Assembly (NCBI GenBank): GCA_964525165.1
Contig: CAZGGG010000003.1
Coordinates: 35,203 to 99,202, forward strand
Origin: JAWLFI01 sp964525165
GTDB lineage: Bacteria; Bacteroidota; Bacteroidia; Chitinophagales; Saprospiraceae
Direction of reading: 5' to 3'
DNA length: 64,000 nt
Shown: positions 63,262 to 64,000 of the stretch, one piece after another
Position numbering within the stretch: the first letter of the stretch is position 1
Layout: each line of letters starts with the position of its first letter
The notes under the pieces: model-generated
Told to the model about the DNA's origin: nothing
Seen by the model: the letters and a program-made list of their open reading frames with translations, nothing else
Databases searched by the model: none
Made by a program: the position numbers and the translations under genes

Positions 63262-63900
63262 ATGCGAAGTTTCATCATTTTCCTCTCTATCCTCACCTTG
63301 AGCGCTATAGGAAACGCTCAGACAGCCCAGGAATACCTAAATAAGGTTGAAGAAGGATTTTCTAAATTGAATAAAGCAGCCTATTCCTTTTCCCTGACCA
63401 TTGAAATACCGGAACAATCGGATATCACACAAACCGGAAGTTTAAAAAAAGAAGGAGACAAAGTTTATGCAACCATTGGAGATCGGTGGATTAAATCCGA
63501 TGGAACAAATCAATGGGTATATGATCCTGAATTGAATGAAGTTCAAATTTTTAATGCTGCAGAATCGAATGCCCTACCCATTTCTCCCGAGACCCTGACT
63601 AGATTATATAAAGACGGTAGCTTTGAATATGATATCACAGGAAGAGGTGTCATAGAAAACAAAGAAGTCGTCTTTATCGAGTTTAAACCCCTCGACGATA
63701 TGAGTGAATACGTTAAGATGAGATTCGCTTTAACCGAAAAGGATGGTCAACCGGTATATTTTAAGGTCTTTGCGAGAGATGCCAGCCGATATACTCTGGA
63801 AATCAATTCTGTAGATAAGAGTCCGGTATTTGATCAAGAGATATTCACCTTCAAGCCTTCAGACTATCCCAACGTCACGGTAGAAGACTTAAGACTTTAG
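63262..63900 (+). CDS. lolA: Outer membrane lipoprotein carrier protein, LolA family
   Basis: Carries lipoproteins across the periplasm to the outer membrane. It has 212 residues with a signal peptide (MRSFIIFLSILTLSAIGNAQ). The LolA fold is visible in YLNKVEEGFSKLNKAAYSFS, TQTGSLKKEGDKVYATIGDR, WIKSDGTNQWVYDPELNEVQ and the terminal FTFKPSDYPNVTVEDLRL. It follows the hybrid kinase by 62 bases. Confidence 0.9.
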   Translation: MRSFIIFLSILTLSAIGNAQTAQEYLNKVEEGFSKLNKAAYSFSLTIEIPEQSDITQTGSLKKEGDKVYATIGDRWIKSDGTNQWVYDPELNEVQIFNAAESNALPISPETLTRLYKDGSFEYDITGRGVIENKEVVFIEFKPLDDMSEYVKMRFALTEKDGQPVYFKVFARDASRYTLEINSVDKSPVFDQEIFTFKPSDYPNVTVEDLRL

Positions 63901-63917
63901 TCCGATCAGTTTTAAAG

Positions 63918-63948
63918 TTGTCATACTCAGTTGAAAAGCTTAATTTTG
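63918..63948 (+). promoter_or_regulatory. Promoter of the last, truncated gene
   Basis: TTG at 63918-63920, a 20-base spacer, and TAATTTTG at 63941-63948, which fits the phylum pattern, 10 bases before an ATG at 63959. Confidence 0.5.
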
Positions 63949-63958
63949 CAGCCTTATT

Positions 63959-64000
63959 ATGGAGCGAACCAATAATATATTTCTGTGGCTTGGAGCCATG
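63959..64000 (+). CDS. Start of a membrane protein, truncated by the window
   Basis: An ATG after a well-placed promoter opens a frame to the window end: MERTNNIFLWLGAM, 14 codons. A polar start leading into a hydrophobic stretch suggests a membrane protein. It could be a heme A synthase (CtaA/COX15) N-terminus, but 14 residues cannot decide this. Confidence 0.45.
   Translation, partial: MERTNNIFLWLGAM

Overview
The window comes from a member of the Bacteroidota, plausibly a saprospirian, flavobacterial or related marine type. Four things point there: type IX secretion genes (gldJ, a PorP/SprF-like gene, porU, porV); the gene order rpsL to rplQ followed by carA, eno and divIC; repeated promoter elements of the form TAnnTTTG; and starts that almost all lack a Shine-Dalgarno sequence. 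It is a contig with six runs of exactly ten N (1293, 9399, 32286, 36656, 38352, 43400). Four of them break a reading frame in an otherwise intact gene, so they are placeholders rather than measured gaps.

Layout. 1-8562: the 5' part of murF, then gldJ and a PorP/SprF-like gene on the minus strand, divergent from porU and porV. 8616-8948: the RNase P RNA gene rnpB (minus), the only gene in the 8563-9031 interval. 9032-14824: a large membrane sensor kinase followed at very short spacing by crtD-like, cruF-like and crtZ-like genes; the three pigment activities together fit a saproxanthin/myxol-type carotenoid route. 14868-18600: sucD, divIC, eno and carA. 18724-36759: the joined str, S10, spc and alpha ribosomal operons on the minus strand, with fusA, secY, map, infA, rpmJ and rpoA. 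Within it the 3' end of rplB runs abnormally into rpsS.

36907-46603: a mixed area. It holds a GNAT acetyltransferase, a DUF983 protein, a Crp-type regulator with two YeeE/YedE sulfur-transport halves behind a palindromic operator, a small membrane protein, a polyprenyl diphosphate synthase, a lipoprotein, an MFS transporter, a DoxX protein and a glutamate-synthase-domain enzyme. 46654-50217: three membrane transport genes (AspT/YidE-like, MscS, CorA). 50246-57686: an SPFH protein, two glycosyltransferases, an exported cysteine-rich repeat protein, a CsaA-like tRNA-binding protein, urocanate hydratase, a CBS protein and a JmjC-like oxygenase. 57887-64000: ftsK, a hybrid histidine kinase, lolA and the first codons of one more gene.

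Most of the window is conserved housekeeping DNA with no insertion sequence, prophage, CRISPR array or tRNA gene. The items most worth a second look are the rplB/rpsS junction, the Crp operator module, a 15-bp inverted repeat around the start codon at 40188, the kinase-carotenoid linkage, and the cysteine-rich repeat protein. No gene-free stretch longer than 300 bases remains unexplained.
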